Assembly: GCA_035293985.1 (NCBI GenBank)
Contig: DATGLS010000048.1
Span: forward strand, 496,001-560,000
Source: JAVDCA01 sp035293985
GTDB lineage: Bacteria; Pseudomonadota; Alphaproteobacteria; Rhizobiales; Xanthobacteraceae
Reading direction: 5' to 3'
Length of the DNA stretch: 64,000 nt
How positions within the stretch are numbered: position 1 is the stretch's first letter; every line of letters begins with the position of its first letter. Shown in pieces: positions 29,780 through 38,241 of this stretch. The translations under genes were made by a program, and so were the position numbers. The notes under the pieces are model-generated. The model made no database searches, was not told the origin of the DNA, and worked only from the letters and a program-made list of their open reading frames with translations.

Positions 29780-30829
29780 CTACATGAACAGCGGCCGCGT
29801 GCTCAAGCCGGACGCGCCGAGCTCGGCGCCATCGGCGGCCGGCGCGACCGCGCCGTCCTTGCCATCCATCATGCGCTCGACGTAGGGCGCGGCGAACAGC
29901 TTGACGCCGCCCTGATCGATCGCGAACAACGGCGCGAGGTGCTTCTCGTCGGCCTCGGCGACGACCTCGCCGCGCATGTTGTCGAGGATGAGCCACTGCG
30001 CGTCGAGCCGCGCCGCGAGGATCGCATGGTCCTCGCCGAGCGCATTATTGTGCGCGAGCACGATGCGCAGATCGTCGGCGGCGACCCCGGCCTCGCGCAG
30101 CGCCACGTATTTGGCGATCGCGTAGTCCTCGCAATCGCCACGCAAGCTCGCGAAGGTCGAAAGCGGCGACGACCAGAGATCTTCCACGCCCCACTGCTGC
30201 ATGTCTGTCATGTAGACGATCGCCTGATTGACGGCGCGATTGACGGCGTCGAGCCGGGCGCGCCCGTCGAGCGCGCGCGCCTTGTCGATCACGGCAATGA
30301 ACCGATTGGTGGCGGGGGCGCAGGCCTCGCTCACGGCGCGGCATTGCGCCATCGTGTCGATGTCCTTGGCGATGTCGCGCGAGACGCCGCGCCATTTCGC
30401 CCACACCGCACCCTCGGGGGCCCGGAAGGTGAAAAGGCCGAACGGCTCGGGGCCCCGCGGCGGCGCGACTGTGCTCGCCGCGTCGCTGAGCGTGCTCGTA
30501 TCCGTGCGCTCGGCGAGCCGCGTATCCGCCGGGGCGTGGCCGTCGAGCTTGGCGAGCACCTTGTTGATGGTGAAGAAGCGGGCCGGCGCGACGACGCGCG
30601 GCGGCGCCGGATCGCGCAGCTGCGGCAGCTCGATGCGCGGCACCGGACCGAACCCGGTGAGGTCGACCGGATGCGGCTTGCGCGTCTTCGCCATCGCAAC
30701 GCCGCTCGCGGCGGCGAGCAGGCCGATCGACAGCGCGGCCGCGAGGATGTACGGCGCGGCACGCCGGACGATCACCGACGGCCTTTCCTCGACGGATACT
30801 TGATTCTGCACCGTATTGCGCATCAGCAT
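29780..30829 (-). CDS. lapG: LapG-like periplasmic transglutaminase-type cysteine protease
   Basis: 349 aa. A hydrophobic segment at residues about 24-47 (APYILAAALSIGLLAA) is a signal peptide or anchor, placing the enzyme in the periplasm. The catalytic triad of the bacterial transglutaminase-like cysteine protease family (BTLCP/DUF920) is complete: C233 in RGDCEDYA, H268 in GEDHAI and D283 in LILDN. The C-H and H-D spacings (35 and 15) are close to those of Pseudomonas LapG. In that family the protease cuts the N-terminal retention module of LapA-type adhesins, releasing them from the surface when c-di-GMP is low. Its position next to the exporter genes and opposite three giant adhesins supports that role. 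LapD, the inner-membrane regulator, is not in the window. M3 is an equally good start. Confidence 0.85.
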   Translation of the reverse strand: MLMRNTVQNQVSVEERPSVIVRRAAPYILAAALSIGLLAAASGVAMAKTRKPHPVDLTGFGPVPRIELPQLRDPAPPRVVAPARFFTINKVLAKLDGHAPADTRLAERTDTSTLSDAASTVAPPRGPEPFGLFTFRAPEGAVWAKWRGVSRDIAKDIDTMAQCRAVSEACAPATNRFIAVIDKARALDGRARLDAVNRAVNQAIVYMTDMQQWGVEDLWSSPLSTFASLRGDCEDYAIAKYVALREAGVAADDLRIVLAHNNALGEDHAILAARLDAQWLILDNMRGEVVAEADEKHLAPLFAIDQGGVKLFAAPYVERMMDGKDGAVAPAADGAELGASGLSTRPLFM

Positions 30830-31082
30830 GCCTCAGAAGTTCTGGAGCATGCTGGCAATACATGAGACTATTTGAGATCAGGTGCGATGAAACCGTCTGA
30901 TTTACTTAGAAGTGTTCAGTATTCCGTAGCCATTCGCTAACCAATCCGGGCAAGGCTGAATATTCGGGAATTTCAAGGAGTTCCGCCGACTGCCCGAGAT
31001 GACGAACGGGGCGCCGCACTACGCCGCAGGCGTGCCGCGGCGGGGCGGACCCGATGTTCGGGAGGCGTCGAAGGACGCGCGC
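30830..31082. promoter_or_regulatory. Intergenic leader of the LapG-like gene
   Basis: 253 bp between the membrane-fusion gene and the LapG-like gene. Bases 30840-30980 are markedly AT-richer than the surroundings, so the protease probably has its own promoter rather than only read-through from the exporter genes. I could not fix a -35/-10 pair with confidence. Confidence 0.35.
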
Positions 31083-32342
31083 TTATCGCTCGCGCAGCGC
31101 TTCCTCGCGCAGCATCCGGGCCGGCTTGACCAGATAGTCGAGCACGGTCTTCTGCCCGGTCAGCACCTCGACGGTCGCCACCATGCCGGGAAGGATCGGC
31201 AGCGGATGGTCGGCGGTGCCGAGGTGGTTGGTGTCGGTGCGCACCGTGATCCGATAGAAGGTCTCCGCCTTCTCGCCGCCCGGACCCGGCTTCTCGTCCG
31301 CGATCGTATCGGCGCTGATGCGCTCGACCTTGCCCTTGAGCGAGCCGAACACGTTCGAGTCGTAGGCCGATATCTTCACCGTCGCTTCCTGGCCCGGACG
31401 GATGAAGGCGATGTCCTGTGGGCGGATGCGGCCCTCGACCAGCAGCGTATCCTCGAGCGGCACGATCTCCATCACGCTCGCGCCCGGCTGCACCACGGCG
31501 CCGATGGTGGTGACGTTGATCTTGTTGACGATGCCGTAGACCGGCGACTTCAGGTCCGCGCGCTTGACGCGGTCGCGGGCCGACTTGATGTTCTCCTCGA
31601 GCACCGCAAGATCGCCGCGCGATTTGGCGAGATCGTCATCCGCCTGGGAGCGGAATGCGGCGGTCGCGTTCGCCTTGCGCGCCTTCACCTCGGCGAGCTG
31701 CCCCTGCATGTCGGTCTGTTGGCGCGCGAGGCGCAGCCATTCGATTTCCGGCACGATCTTCTGGTCGTAGAGCTTGCGGGTGAGCGCGACCTCGCGATTG
31801 AGCAGGTTCAGCGTGTCGGTCAGCCGCGTCTCCGACTGCTTGAGCACGTCGACATCGTCGGCGAGCTTCTTCGCATGGGTCTGGAAGACGCTTAGCTCGG
31901 CCTTGACGGCGTCGGGCGCCGCCTTCGCGAGCTCGTCGGGAAAGACGGGTGCCGCGAGCCCCTTGGACTCCGCCTCGAGCCGGGCGACGCGCGCCGCCAT
32001 GGCGTTGCGCCGCTCGCGGATCTCGCCGAGCTCGGAGGCGAACTTGGTGTCGTCGATGCGGGCGAGCACCTGGTCCTTCTGCACCGTATCGCCCTCGTGC
32101 ACCGTGATCGCGCCGACGATGCCGCCTTCGAGCGACTGCACCACCTGGATCTGCTGCGACGGGATCACCCGTCCGGCGCCGCGCTTGACCTCGTCGAGCA
32201 CGGCGAAATGCGCCCAGACGAGGCCGACCACGATAAGGGTCAGCGACGCCAACAGCAGCATGCGCGCCGTGCGCGGCGTGCGCAGCTCGACGGCGGCACG
32301 GACGTCGTTGGCGAAGGCGAAATCGGTGGAGTGCATGGCCAT
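31083..32342 (-). CDS. HlyD/LapC-type membrane-fusion protein of the type I secretion system
   Basis: 419 aa. A single N-terminal membrane helix (residues about 28-46, MLLLASLTLIVVGLVW) follows a short cytoplasmic tail. Then comes a biotinyl-lipoyl-like half motif (VVQSLEGGIVGAI), a long alpha-helical hairpin region (about 100-265) with coiled-coil character, and the second lipoyl half (SPVYGIVNKI). A beta-barrel domain ends in LPGMVATVEVLTG, the HlyD-family signature. It connects the inner-membrane ABC exporter to the outer-membrane channel. It starts 3 bp after the stop of the ABC gene, so the two are translationally coupled. M3 (32336) is an alternative start. Confidence 0.93.
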   Translation of the reverse strand: MAMHSTDFAFANDVRAAVELRTPRTARMLLLASLTLIVVGLVWAHFAVLDEVKRGAGRVIPSQQIQVVQSLEGGIVGAITVHEGDTVQKDQVLARIDDTKFASELGEIRERRNAMAARVARLEAESKGLAAPVFPDELAKAAPDAVKAELSVFQTHAKKLADDVDVLKQSETRLTDTLNLLNREVALTRKLYDQKIVPEIEWLRLARQQTDMQGQLAEVKARKANATAAFRSQADDDLAKSRGDLAVLEENIKSARDRVKRADLKSPVYGIVNKINVTTIGAVVQPGASVMEIVPLEDTLLVEGRIRPQDIAFIRPGQEATVKISAYDSNVFGSLKGKVERISADTIADEKPGPGGEKAETFYRITVRTDTNHLGTADHPLPILPGMVATVEVLTGQKTVLDYLVKPARMLREEALRER

Positions 32343-32345
32343 GGG

Positions 32346-34544
32346 TCAGGCCGCCGGCGGTTCGGGGGCGCGGCGCGGGCCGCCTTGCAGCAGGGCGAGC
32401 ACCTTGTCGCGCGGGCCGTCGGCGACGAGCTTGCCCTTGTCGAACAAGAGCAGGCGATCGACGAAGGAGAGGAGCGAAAGGCGGTGCGTCGAGATGATCA
32501 CCGTCAGGTTCTGCTCGGCGAGCGCCTTGAGCCGCTCGAGGAAGTCGGCCTCGCTGCGCACGTCGAAATGGGCGGTCGGCTCGTCGAGGAAGACCACCTT
32601 GGGCTTGCGGATGAGCACGCGCGCGAGGCCGATCGCCTGCTTCTGCCCGCCCGAGAGGCTCGATCCGCCCTCGGCGATCGGCATCTCGTAGCCAAGCGGA
32701 TGGCCGGCGATGAAGGCCTCGACGCCCGAGAGCCGCGCCGCCGCCACCACCTCGTCGTCGGTCGAGGCCGGCCGGCCGAACGTGATGTTGTCGCGCAGCT
32801 TGCCGTAGAACAGGTCCGTGTCCTGCAGCACGAAGCCGATGCCGGCGCGCAGATCGGCGGGGTCGTACTGGCGCAGGTCGATGCCGTCGACGAGCACGCG
32901 CCCCTCCTGCGGCTCGTAGAAGCCGACCATGAGACGGCCGACCGTGGTCTTGCCGGAGCCGACGCGGCCGATGATGCCGACGCGCTCGCCGCCCGCGATC
33001 TTGAACGAGATCTTCTCCAGCGCGTTCTCGGCGCCCTTCGGGTACTTGAACGTCACGTTGTCGAACGCGATGGCGCCCTGCTCGATGCGGCGCGACACGT
33101 AGGTGCGGTTCGGCGGGCGCTCGCGCTCGAGGCTCATCACCCGGTCGATCGCCTTGAGCGAGACGATCGTCTGCGTCGCCCGCGTGATCACGGTGGCGAT
33201 GCCGGCGATCGGCGAGAGGACGCGCCCCGCCAGCATGGTCGAGGCCACGAGCGCGCCGACCGTGATGGTGCCGTTCATGATCAGGAACACGCCGATCACC
33301 ACCATCAGCAGGCTGGTGACCTGCTGGGCGGTGCCGGTCGCGGTCAGCGCCATCGAGGCCCAGAAGTGCACGTCTTCACTGGATCGCGCGGTCGCCGCGA
33401 TCGAGCGTTCCCAGGCGGTCTGCATGCGCGGCTCGGCGCCGATGGCGCGCACCGTCTCCATGCCGGACAGCGCCTCGACCAGCACCCCGTGGCGCGCCGC
33501 CGACTCGGCCTGCAGGCGGCGCATCGCGCGGTCCAGCGGGCGCTGGATCAGGAGGCCGACCGTGATCATCACGGGCAGGATCGCGAGCGGGATCCAGGCG
33601 AGTGGGCCCGCGATCATGAACAGCACGGCGATGAAGATGAGGGCGAACAGCAGGTCGGTCGCCGACACCACCGTGCCGGAGGTGAAGAATTCGCGCACCG
33701 AATCGAAATCGCGCATCTGGTTGGCGAGGATGCCGACCGAGGCCGGACGCTGCGCCATCTTCACGGCCTGCACGTGCTCGAAGATGTTGGCGGCGAGCAC
33801 GACGTCGATCTTCTTGCCGGTCATGTCGATGATGCGGCTGCGCACGGTGCGCAGGATGAAATCGAACAGGATCGCGATGGTGAGGCCGATCGCGAGCGCC
33901 GTGAGCGAGGCGAGTGCCCCGTTCGGCACCACGCGGTCGTACACGTTCATGATGAACAACGGCGAGGCGAGCGCCAGCGTGTTGATGAGGAACGCCGCGA
34001 GCGCCACATGCCCGTAGTTCGACCAGAACCGCCGCACCACGCCCCAGAACCAGTGCTCGGTCGGCAGATCGCCCGCCGCGACCACGCGCGGGTCGGCGGC
34101 CGCGAGCGGCCGCACCAGGAACGCATAGCCGAGATAGTCGGCCGCCTCGGCGCCGAGGAAGCGCGGCTTCGCGCCCGGCCCATCGGACGGATCGACCACC
34201 TTCGCCTGGCGCGCCTCGGCGCCACGCTCGAGCAGCACCCGCGTGCTGCCGTCGCGCATGACCAGGACCGCGGGCAGCACCAGCGCGGGGATCTCGCCGA
34301 GCGAGCGCTTGACCGGCTCGGCCTCGAGGCCGGCGCGGCGCGCGGCGCGGTCGAACAGCGAGACCGACAGCCGGCCGTCGAGGATCGGGAGTCCGGCGAC
34401 CAGCGCGTCGCGGCTGAGCGCCCGGCCGTGATGGGCGGCGAGGAAGATCAGGGCGTCGGACAGGGGATCGCCACGGGCCGGCGACGGCGGCGGGGGCGGC
34501 ACGTCCTTGATGGACGGCCGATCGATGATCGGTTGGACGGACAA
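32346..34544 (-). CDS. Type I secretion ABC exporter (LapB-type) with degenerate C39-like domain
   Basis: 732 aa. Residues about 25-150 form a peptidase-C39-like domain without a catalytic Cys (RALSRDALVAGLP at the position of the Cys motif), the hallmark of exporters that bind but do not cleave RTX or adhesin substrates. Transmembrane helices lie between about 178 and 450. The nucleotide-binding domain carries Walker A GRVGSGKTT (526-534), signature LSGGQ (630-634), Walker B VVFLDEP (650-656) and an H-loop His at 687. LapB/HlyB-type exporters move unfolded substrates with C-terminal signals straight to the outside. With the neighbouring fusion protein and TolC-type channel it is the expected exporter for the three giant adhesins. 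The 267-bp gap upstream suggests its own promoter. Confidence 0.93.
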   Translation of the reverse strand: MSVQPIIDRPSIKDVPPPPPSPARGDPLSDALIFLAAHHGRALSRDALVAGLPILDGRLSVSLFDRAARRAGLEAEPVKRSLGEIPALVLPAVLVMRDGSTRVLLERGAEARQAKVVDPSDGPGAKPRFLGAEAADYLGYAFLVRPLAAADPRVVAAGDLPTEHWFWGVVRRFWSNYGHVALAAFLINTLALASPLFIMNVYDRVVPNGALASLTALAIGLTIAILFDFILRTVRSRIIDMTGKKIDVVLAANIFEHVQAVKMAQRPASVGILANQMRDFDSVREFFTSGTVVSATDLLFALIFIAVLFMIAGPLAWIPLAILPVMITVGLLIQRPLDRAMRRLQAESAARHGVLVEALSGMETVRAIGAEPRMQTAWERSIAATARSSEDVHFWASMALTATGTAQQVTSLLMVVIGVFLIMNGTITVGALVASTMLAGRVLSPIAGIATVITRATQTIVSLKAIDRVMSLERERPPNRTYVSRRIEQGAIAFDNVTFKYPKGAENALEKISFKIAGGERVGIIGRVGSGKTTVGRLMVGFYEPQEGRVLVDGIDLRQYDPADLRAGIGFVLQDTDLFYGKLRDNITFGRPASTDDEVVAAARLSGVEAFIAGHPLGYEMPIAEGGSSLSGGQKQAIGLARVLIRKPKVVFLDEPTAHFDVRSEADFLERLKALAEQNLTVIISTHRLSLLSFVDRLLLFDKGKLVADGPRDKVLALLQGGPRRAPEPPAA

Positions 34545-34811
34545 GACAGTGAGCCCTTTGCGACCTCTGCGACCCCGTAGGAAATCCTAGGGAGCCGGTA
34601 ACCGCGTGCGAACGACATCGCCGCCACAATTACGGCAATTGTTAAGACAGGAGTCTTGCGGAACCCTTGCGGGCCGCTGGCCTAGCCCACCAAGCCAGCG
34701 ATCGGCGGGCCCTGTCAAACCCTTGGTCTTGTTAACGATACCACGGCAGCCCCAGTAGGGATTTCCGGGTCGTTCCGCTCGGTTCGCGAGGCAGTTCCGG
34801 CCTCGTGGCGC
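34545..34811. promoter_or_regulatory. Region upstream of the ABC exporter with an ACAATT/AATTGT inverted repeat
   Basis: 267 bp between the TolC-type gene and the exporter gene. ACAATT-N5-AATTGT at 34626-34642 is a perfect inverted repeat about 80 bp before the exporter start, and AAGAC-N4-GTCTT follows at 34644-34657. Such dyads are candidate operators. No strong -10/-35 pair was recognised and no regulator is encoded nearby. Confidence 0.35.
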
Positions 34812-36440
34812 TCAGTGCAGCGGGACGGAGAGCATCCCGGCCGCCCAGTTCGTCTCGATCGCGGGCACAGACGGCGGCGTCTGCGGCTCGCCCGGCCAGT
34901 GCGGCGGGCCCGCCATAGATGCGGTCGGAAAGCGCTTGTCGATGGCGGCGGTCGCGGTCTCGCCGGAATACTGCATCGGGCCGGGCGCATACGGCAGGGC
35001 CGGCGCCGCCGGGACACGCACCGGATTGAGCGGCTCCGGACCCGAGCGCGGCAGGTGCACCAGGATCGGCGGCAGCTTGGTCGGGAAGATGCCGAGCGGG
35101 ATGGTCTCGAGCGGCGCGGCTTCGGCCGGCGCAGGCGTCTTCAGATAAGACAGGAGCTGGCCCATCGCGGCGAGCAGCTGATAGTCGGCGAAGACCGCGA
35201 CCGACCGACTCGACTCGAGCGAGACCAGCGCCACGTAGAGCTGGTTCTCGGCATTGAGCAGGTCGATCAGCGAGCGCTGGCCGAGCTCGTATTCCTTGGT
35301 GTAGGCGGTGATCGCCTTGCGGTCGAACTCGACCTGGCGGATGAGCGCGGCGACGCGATCCGACGTGATCGTACGGGCGCCCCACGCCTTGTCGAGCGAT
35401 TCGAGCGCGGCGCGCTGCAGCCGCGCATGCGCCATGGTGGCCTCGGTGTAGCGTTCCGAGGCCTCGGCGCGCTTCCATGAGTTGAGGCCGCTGGTGAAAA
35501 TGTCCCAGCTCATGACGACCTTCGCGCTCTCGTCGGACTGGCGGCCGAACACCTGATCGACGTTCTGCCCGCGCGAGGCGCGCGCCTCGAGCGAGACCTG
35601 CGGCAGGAAATTGCCGGCGGTGCCGTGGAACGCGTATCGGGCGGCGTCGACGTCGGCCTGGGCAGCGCGAATCGTCGGGTTGAACTTGAGCGCGACCGCG
35701 AGCGCGTCGTCCTTGCTGGCCGGCATATGGCCGAGCCGCCCCGGGGCGCGCAGGTTGAAGGGCTCGATGCCGACGACCCTGCGATAGGTCGCACGCGCCG
35801 CATCGAGGCTTTGGCGGAAATCGGCGAGCTGCGCCTCGGCGGCGGCGACGCGCTCGCGCGCCTGGTCGAGATCGCCCTCGCCGGCGCGGCCGCCCTTGAA
35901 GCGCGCCTCGACGTTCGACAAGAGCTTGCGGTGCGCCGCGAGATTGTCGCTCGCGACCGAGATCAGCCGCGTGTAGCGCACCACGTCGATATAGGCTTCG
36001 GCGGCGTCGAGCGCGGTCAGCTCGGTGCGCTCGTGCACCCGGTAGGCCGACGCGTCGACGCGCGCCGCCTGGCGCCAGATCTCGTTGATTGATTGCAGGC
36101 CATCGAACAGCTTCTGCCGCAGAACGACCGACGCGGTGCTGCCATAAAGCGACTGGTTGTTGCCCTGGGGCGGCGGCGTGACGTCCATCTCGTTGAAGCG
36201 TTCCGGCCCGGTGCTGGCGTCGACGTGAATCTGCGGCAGCAGCGTCGCCTGGCTTTGCCGCAAATTCGTCTCAGTGGCGCGCCGATCAGCGGCCGCCTCG
36301 CCGACGCCCGGATTGGAACGCACGGCCTCATTGATGGCGTCGAAAATCGTGAATGGACCACCCGCTACCGCGGAAACCCCACCAGCGCACAGGATCATCG
36401 CGACCGGCAATAAACGTCTGACAATTGACCCGACGTGCAT
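34812..36440 (-). CDS. TolC-family outer-membrane channel of the type I secretion system
   Basis: 542 aa from the chosen start, which begins a signal peptide (MHVGSIVRRLLPVAMILCAGG) and has a GGGG-containing ribosome binding site. A longer frame to 36581 lacks these. Two outer-membrane-efflux-protein domains follow. The first (about 40-250) has NPGVGEAAADRRATE and AYIDVVRYTRLISVA. The second (about 265-480) has NPTIRAAQADVDAARY and ELGQRSLIDLLNAENQLYVA, the conserved TolC signatures. The C-terminal 60 residues are Pro-rich and beyond the usual family length. It provides the outer-membrane duct for the exporter encoded just downstream. It is most like LapE/AggA-type channels, which serve adhesin exporters. 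Confidence 0.9.
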   Translation of the reverse strand: MHVGSIVRRLLPVAMILCAGGVSAVAGGPFTIFDAINEAVRSNPGVGEAAADRRATETNLRQSQATLLPQIHVDASTGPERFNEMDVTPPPQGNNQSLYGSTASVVLRQKLFDGLQSINEIWRQAARVDASAYRVHERTELTALDAAEAYIDVVRYTRLISVASDNLAAHRKLLSNVEARFKGGRAGEGDLDQARERVAAAEAQLADFRQSLDAARATYRRVVGIEPFNLRAPGRLGHMPASKDDALAVALKFNPTIRAAQADVDAARYAFHGTAGNFLPQVSLEARASRGQNVDQVFGRQSDESAKVVMSWDIFTSGLNSWKRAEASERYTEATMAHARLQRAALESLDKAWGARTITSDRVAALIRQVEFDRKAITAYTKEYELGQRSLIDLLNAENQLYVALVSLESSRSVAVFADYQLLAAMGQLLSYLKTPAPAEAAPLETIPLGIFPTKLPPILVHLPRSGPEPLNPVRVPAAPALPYAPGPMQYSGETATAAIDKRFPTASMAGPPHWPGEPQTPPSVPAIETNWAAGMLSVPLH

Positions 36441-36714
36441 AGCCCCAATTACCGCGCCGGCCACCGACCGTATCCCCCGCGGCACCCCATTAAAAATGCC
36501 CTCTATTTTGCTACCAATTAATTGCCGCGACGGCAATCTCGACAGGGCCTCCCTTCCCCGCCCGGGCCTGAAACGGAACATTTGCTTCTAAGCTGTTGTA
36601 ATCGCGCATCACCTCGCCCTTAGAGGACGTCTTGACGACATTGAAAGAAGATGATTCTCGTTAGAATTCAGACAATTATCGGAGAAATTTGAGAAACGTC
36701 CCCAACACTCAGGA
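36441..36714. other. AT-rich intergenic region between the TolC-type gene and ppx
   Basis: 274 bp, distinctly AT-richer than its neighbours, especially 36570-36720. It probably contains the promoter for the TolC-type gene and the 3' end of the ppx transcript. No inverted repeat with a T-run and no clear -35/-10 pair was recognised. Confidence 0.4.
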
Positions 36715-38241
36715 TTATTCAGTTACCAACACCGGCTCGCGCCCGATCAGCCGGGCGAGTTGCCGCAGCCGGGCGAAGACGCGCTCACCGGCCAACGCCG
36801 CGTGGCGCCCCGTGAGTCGCAGTTTGAGCTTTCCGCGCTCGACTCGCATCGGCGTGTGCGGCAGCACCCCAGGCATCGCGGCCGACACCAAGTAGGCGAC
36901 GCGCATCACGGCGCCGAGGATGCGGGCGCGGTCGATCATGCGGGCGGTCGCGAGCTCGCGCACATGCGGCGCGAGCTCATCGTTGTTGAGACCGATATGG
37001 CGAAAGAACACCGCCAGCGCGAGGAACGTGCGGCCGGGGTGGTCGACGCCGACGAAGGCCGCGTGCGCGATGACGTCGAGCGACTGCTCGCCGCGGTAGT
37101 CGGGATGGTCGCGCCAGCCGATGTCGCCGAGCAGGCAGGCGGCGTGGCGCAGGCGCTTTTCCTCCGCGCTCTCCTCGATGCCGGTCGACGCCATGAACCG
37201 GTCGGCCCAGACGGCGAGCTCCTCCCCGTGGCGCGGCGAGCGGGAGCGCAGCTGGTTGAGCTCCTCGGCGCCCGCGATGAGCGGATCGCGCGCACGCTCG
37301 GCCTGGCCGAGCAGCGAATAGAGGAGGCCCTCGCGCACGCCGAGCGCGGACATCACCACCTGCCGCGGCCGCGCGATGCGGACGATGTTCTCGAGCACCA
37401 GCGCCGCGTAGGCAAGCAACGGGCGGCGCGCGTCGGCGACGATCTCGATCTGCGACAGCGTGCTCGGGTCGACGCGCTGCACCAGGCGGGAGAACTCGGC
37501 CACCTCCTTCGCCGGAACGACGTAGCCGTGCATGACGTGAAGCGGATAGCCGGTCTGCCACATGTGCAGGCGGCTGAGTGCGCGCCAGGTGCCGCCGACC
37601 GCGTAGAAGTTGCGCCCGCGCCCGGCTTTGAGCAGGCGCACGTCGGCGAGCGAGCGCTCGACGAATCGCGCCGCATTCTTGAGCGAGCGCGCCGAAATGT
37701 CCTGCAGCGCGAGCCCGCCGAGCGGCAACGTCACGCCGGGCTTGACCTTGCGGCCCTGGACATCCGCAAGCTCGAGCGAGCCGCCGCCGAGATCGCCGAC
37801 GATGCCGTCGGGCTGGTGGATGCCGGAGACGACGCCGAGCGCCGAGAGCTCGGCCTCGCGCCGGCCGGACAGCACGTCGATGCGGGTGCCGCAGATCTTC
37901 TGCGCCTCGGCGATGAAGGCACGCCCGTTCTTGGCGTCGCGGCACGCCGCGGTCGCGATCGCCCACATGCGTCCGACCCGCATGGTGTCGCACAGCGCGC
38001 GAAAGCGCATCAGCGCGCCGAGCGCCTTCTCGACCGCGTCGGGCGCGAGCAGGCCGGTCGTCTGCACCTCGCGGCCGAGGCCGGCGAGCACCTTTTCGTT
38101 GAAGATCGGCGTCGGCGCGCGCGTCAGTCCTTCATAGGCGACGAGACGCACCGAGTTCGAGCCGATGTCGAAAACCGCAATCGGCGATCCATGATCGATA
38201 CGCCCCTGTGCCGCGTTTCTGCTGCGCCGCCGGCTAGCCAC
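36715..38241 (-). CDS. ppx: Exopolyphosphatase / Ppx-GppA family phosphatase
   Basis: 508 aa, cytoplasmic. The actin-like ATPase fold begins with VFDIGSNSVRLVAYEG, the first phosphate-binding motif. IVGDLGGGSLELADV is the second, and RPLLAYAALVLENI lies in the second half. A C-terminal HD-type helical region (LRHAACLLGDIGWRDHPDYRG) is typical of the long Ppx form. It hydrolyses terminal phosphates of polyphosphate and may also act on pppGpp. Its start overlaps the end of ppk1 by 8 bp, so kinase and phosphatase are made from one transcript, a common alphaproteobacterial arrangement. Confidence 0.93.
   Translation of the reverse strand: MASRRRSRNAAQGRIDHGSPIAVFDIGSNSVRLVAYEGLTRAPTPIFNEKVLAGLGREVQTTGLLAPDAVEKALGALMRFRALCDTMRVGRMWAIATAACRDAKNGRAFIAEAQKICGTRIDVLSGRREAELSALGVVSGIHQPDGIVGDLGGGSLELADVQGRKVKPGVTLPLGGLALQDISARSLKNAARFVERSLADVRLLKAGRGRNFYAVGGTWRALSRLHMWQTGYPLHVMHGYVVPAKEVAEFSRLVQRVDPSTLSQIEIVADARRPLLAYAALVLENIVRIARPRQVVMSALGVREGLLYSLLGQAERARDPLIAGAEELNQLRSRSPRHGEELAVWADRFMASTGIEESAEEKRLRHAACLLGDIGWRDHPDYRGEQSLDVIAHAAFVGVDHPGRTFLALAVFFRHIGLNNDELAPHVRELATARMIDRARILGAVMRVAYLVSAAMPGVLPHTPMRVERGKLKLRLTGRHAALAGERVFARLRQLARLIGREPVLVTE

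Noticed and set aside
36575..36600. Possible EcfG promoter (GGAAC at about 36577, plus strand)
   Set aside because: The -10 position reads TTGT rather than CGTT, and it points toward the 3' end of ppx, so it would drive no sense gene.
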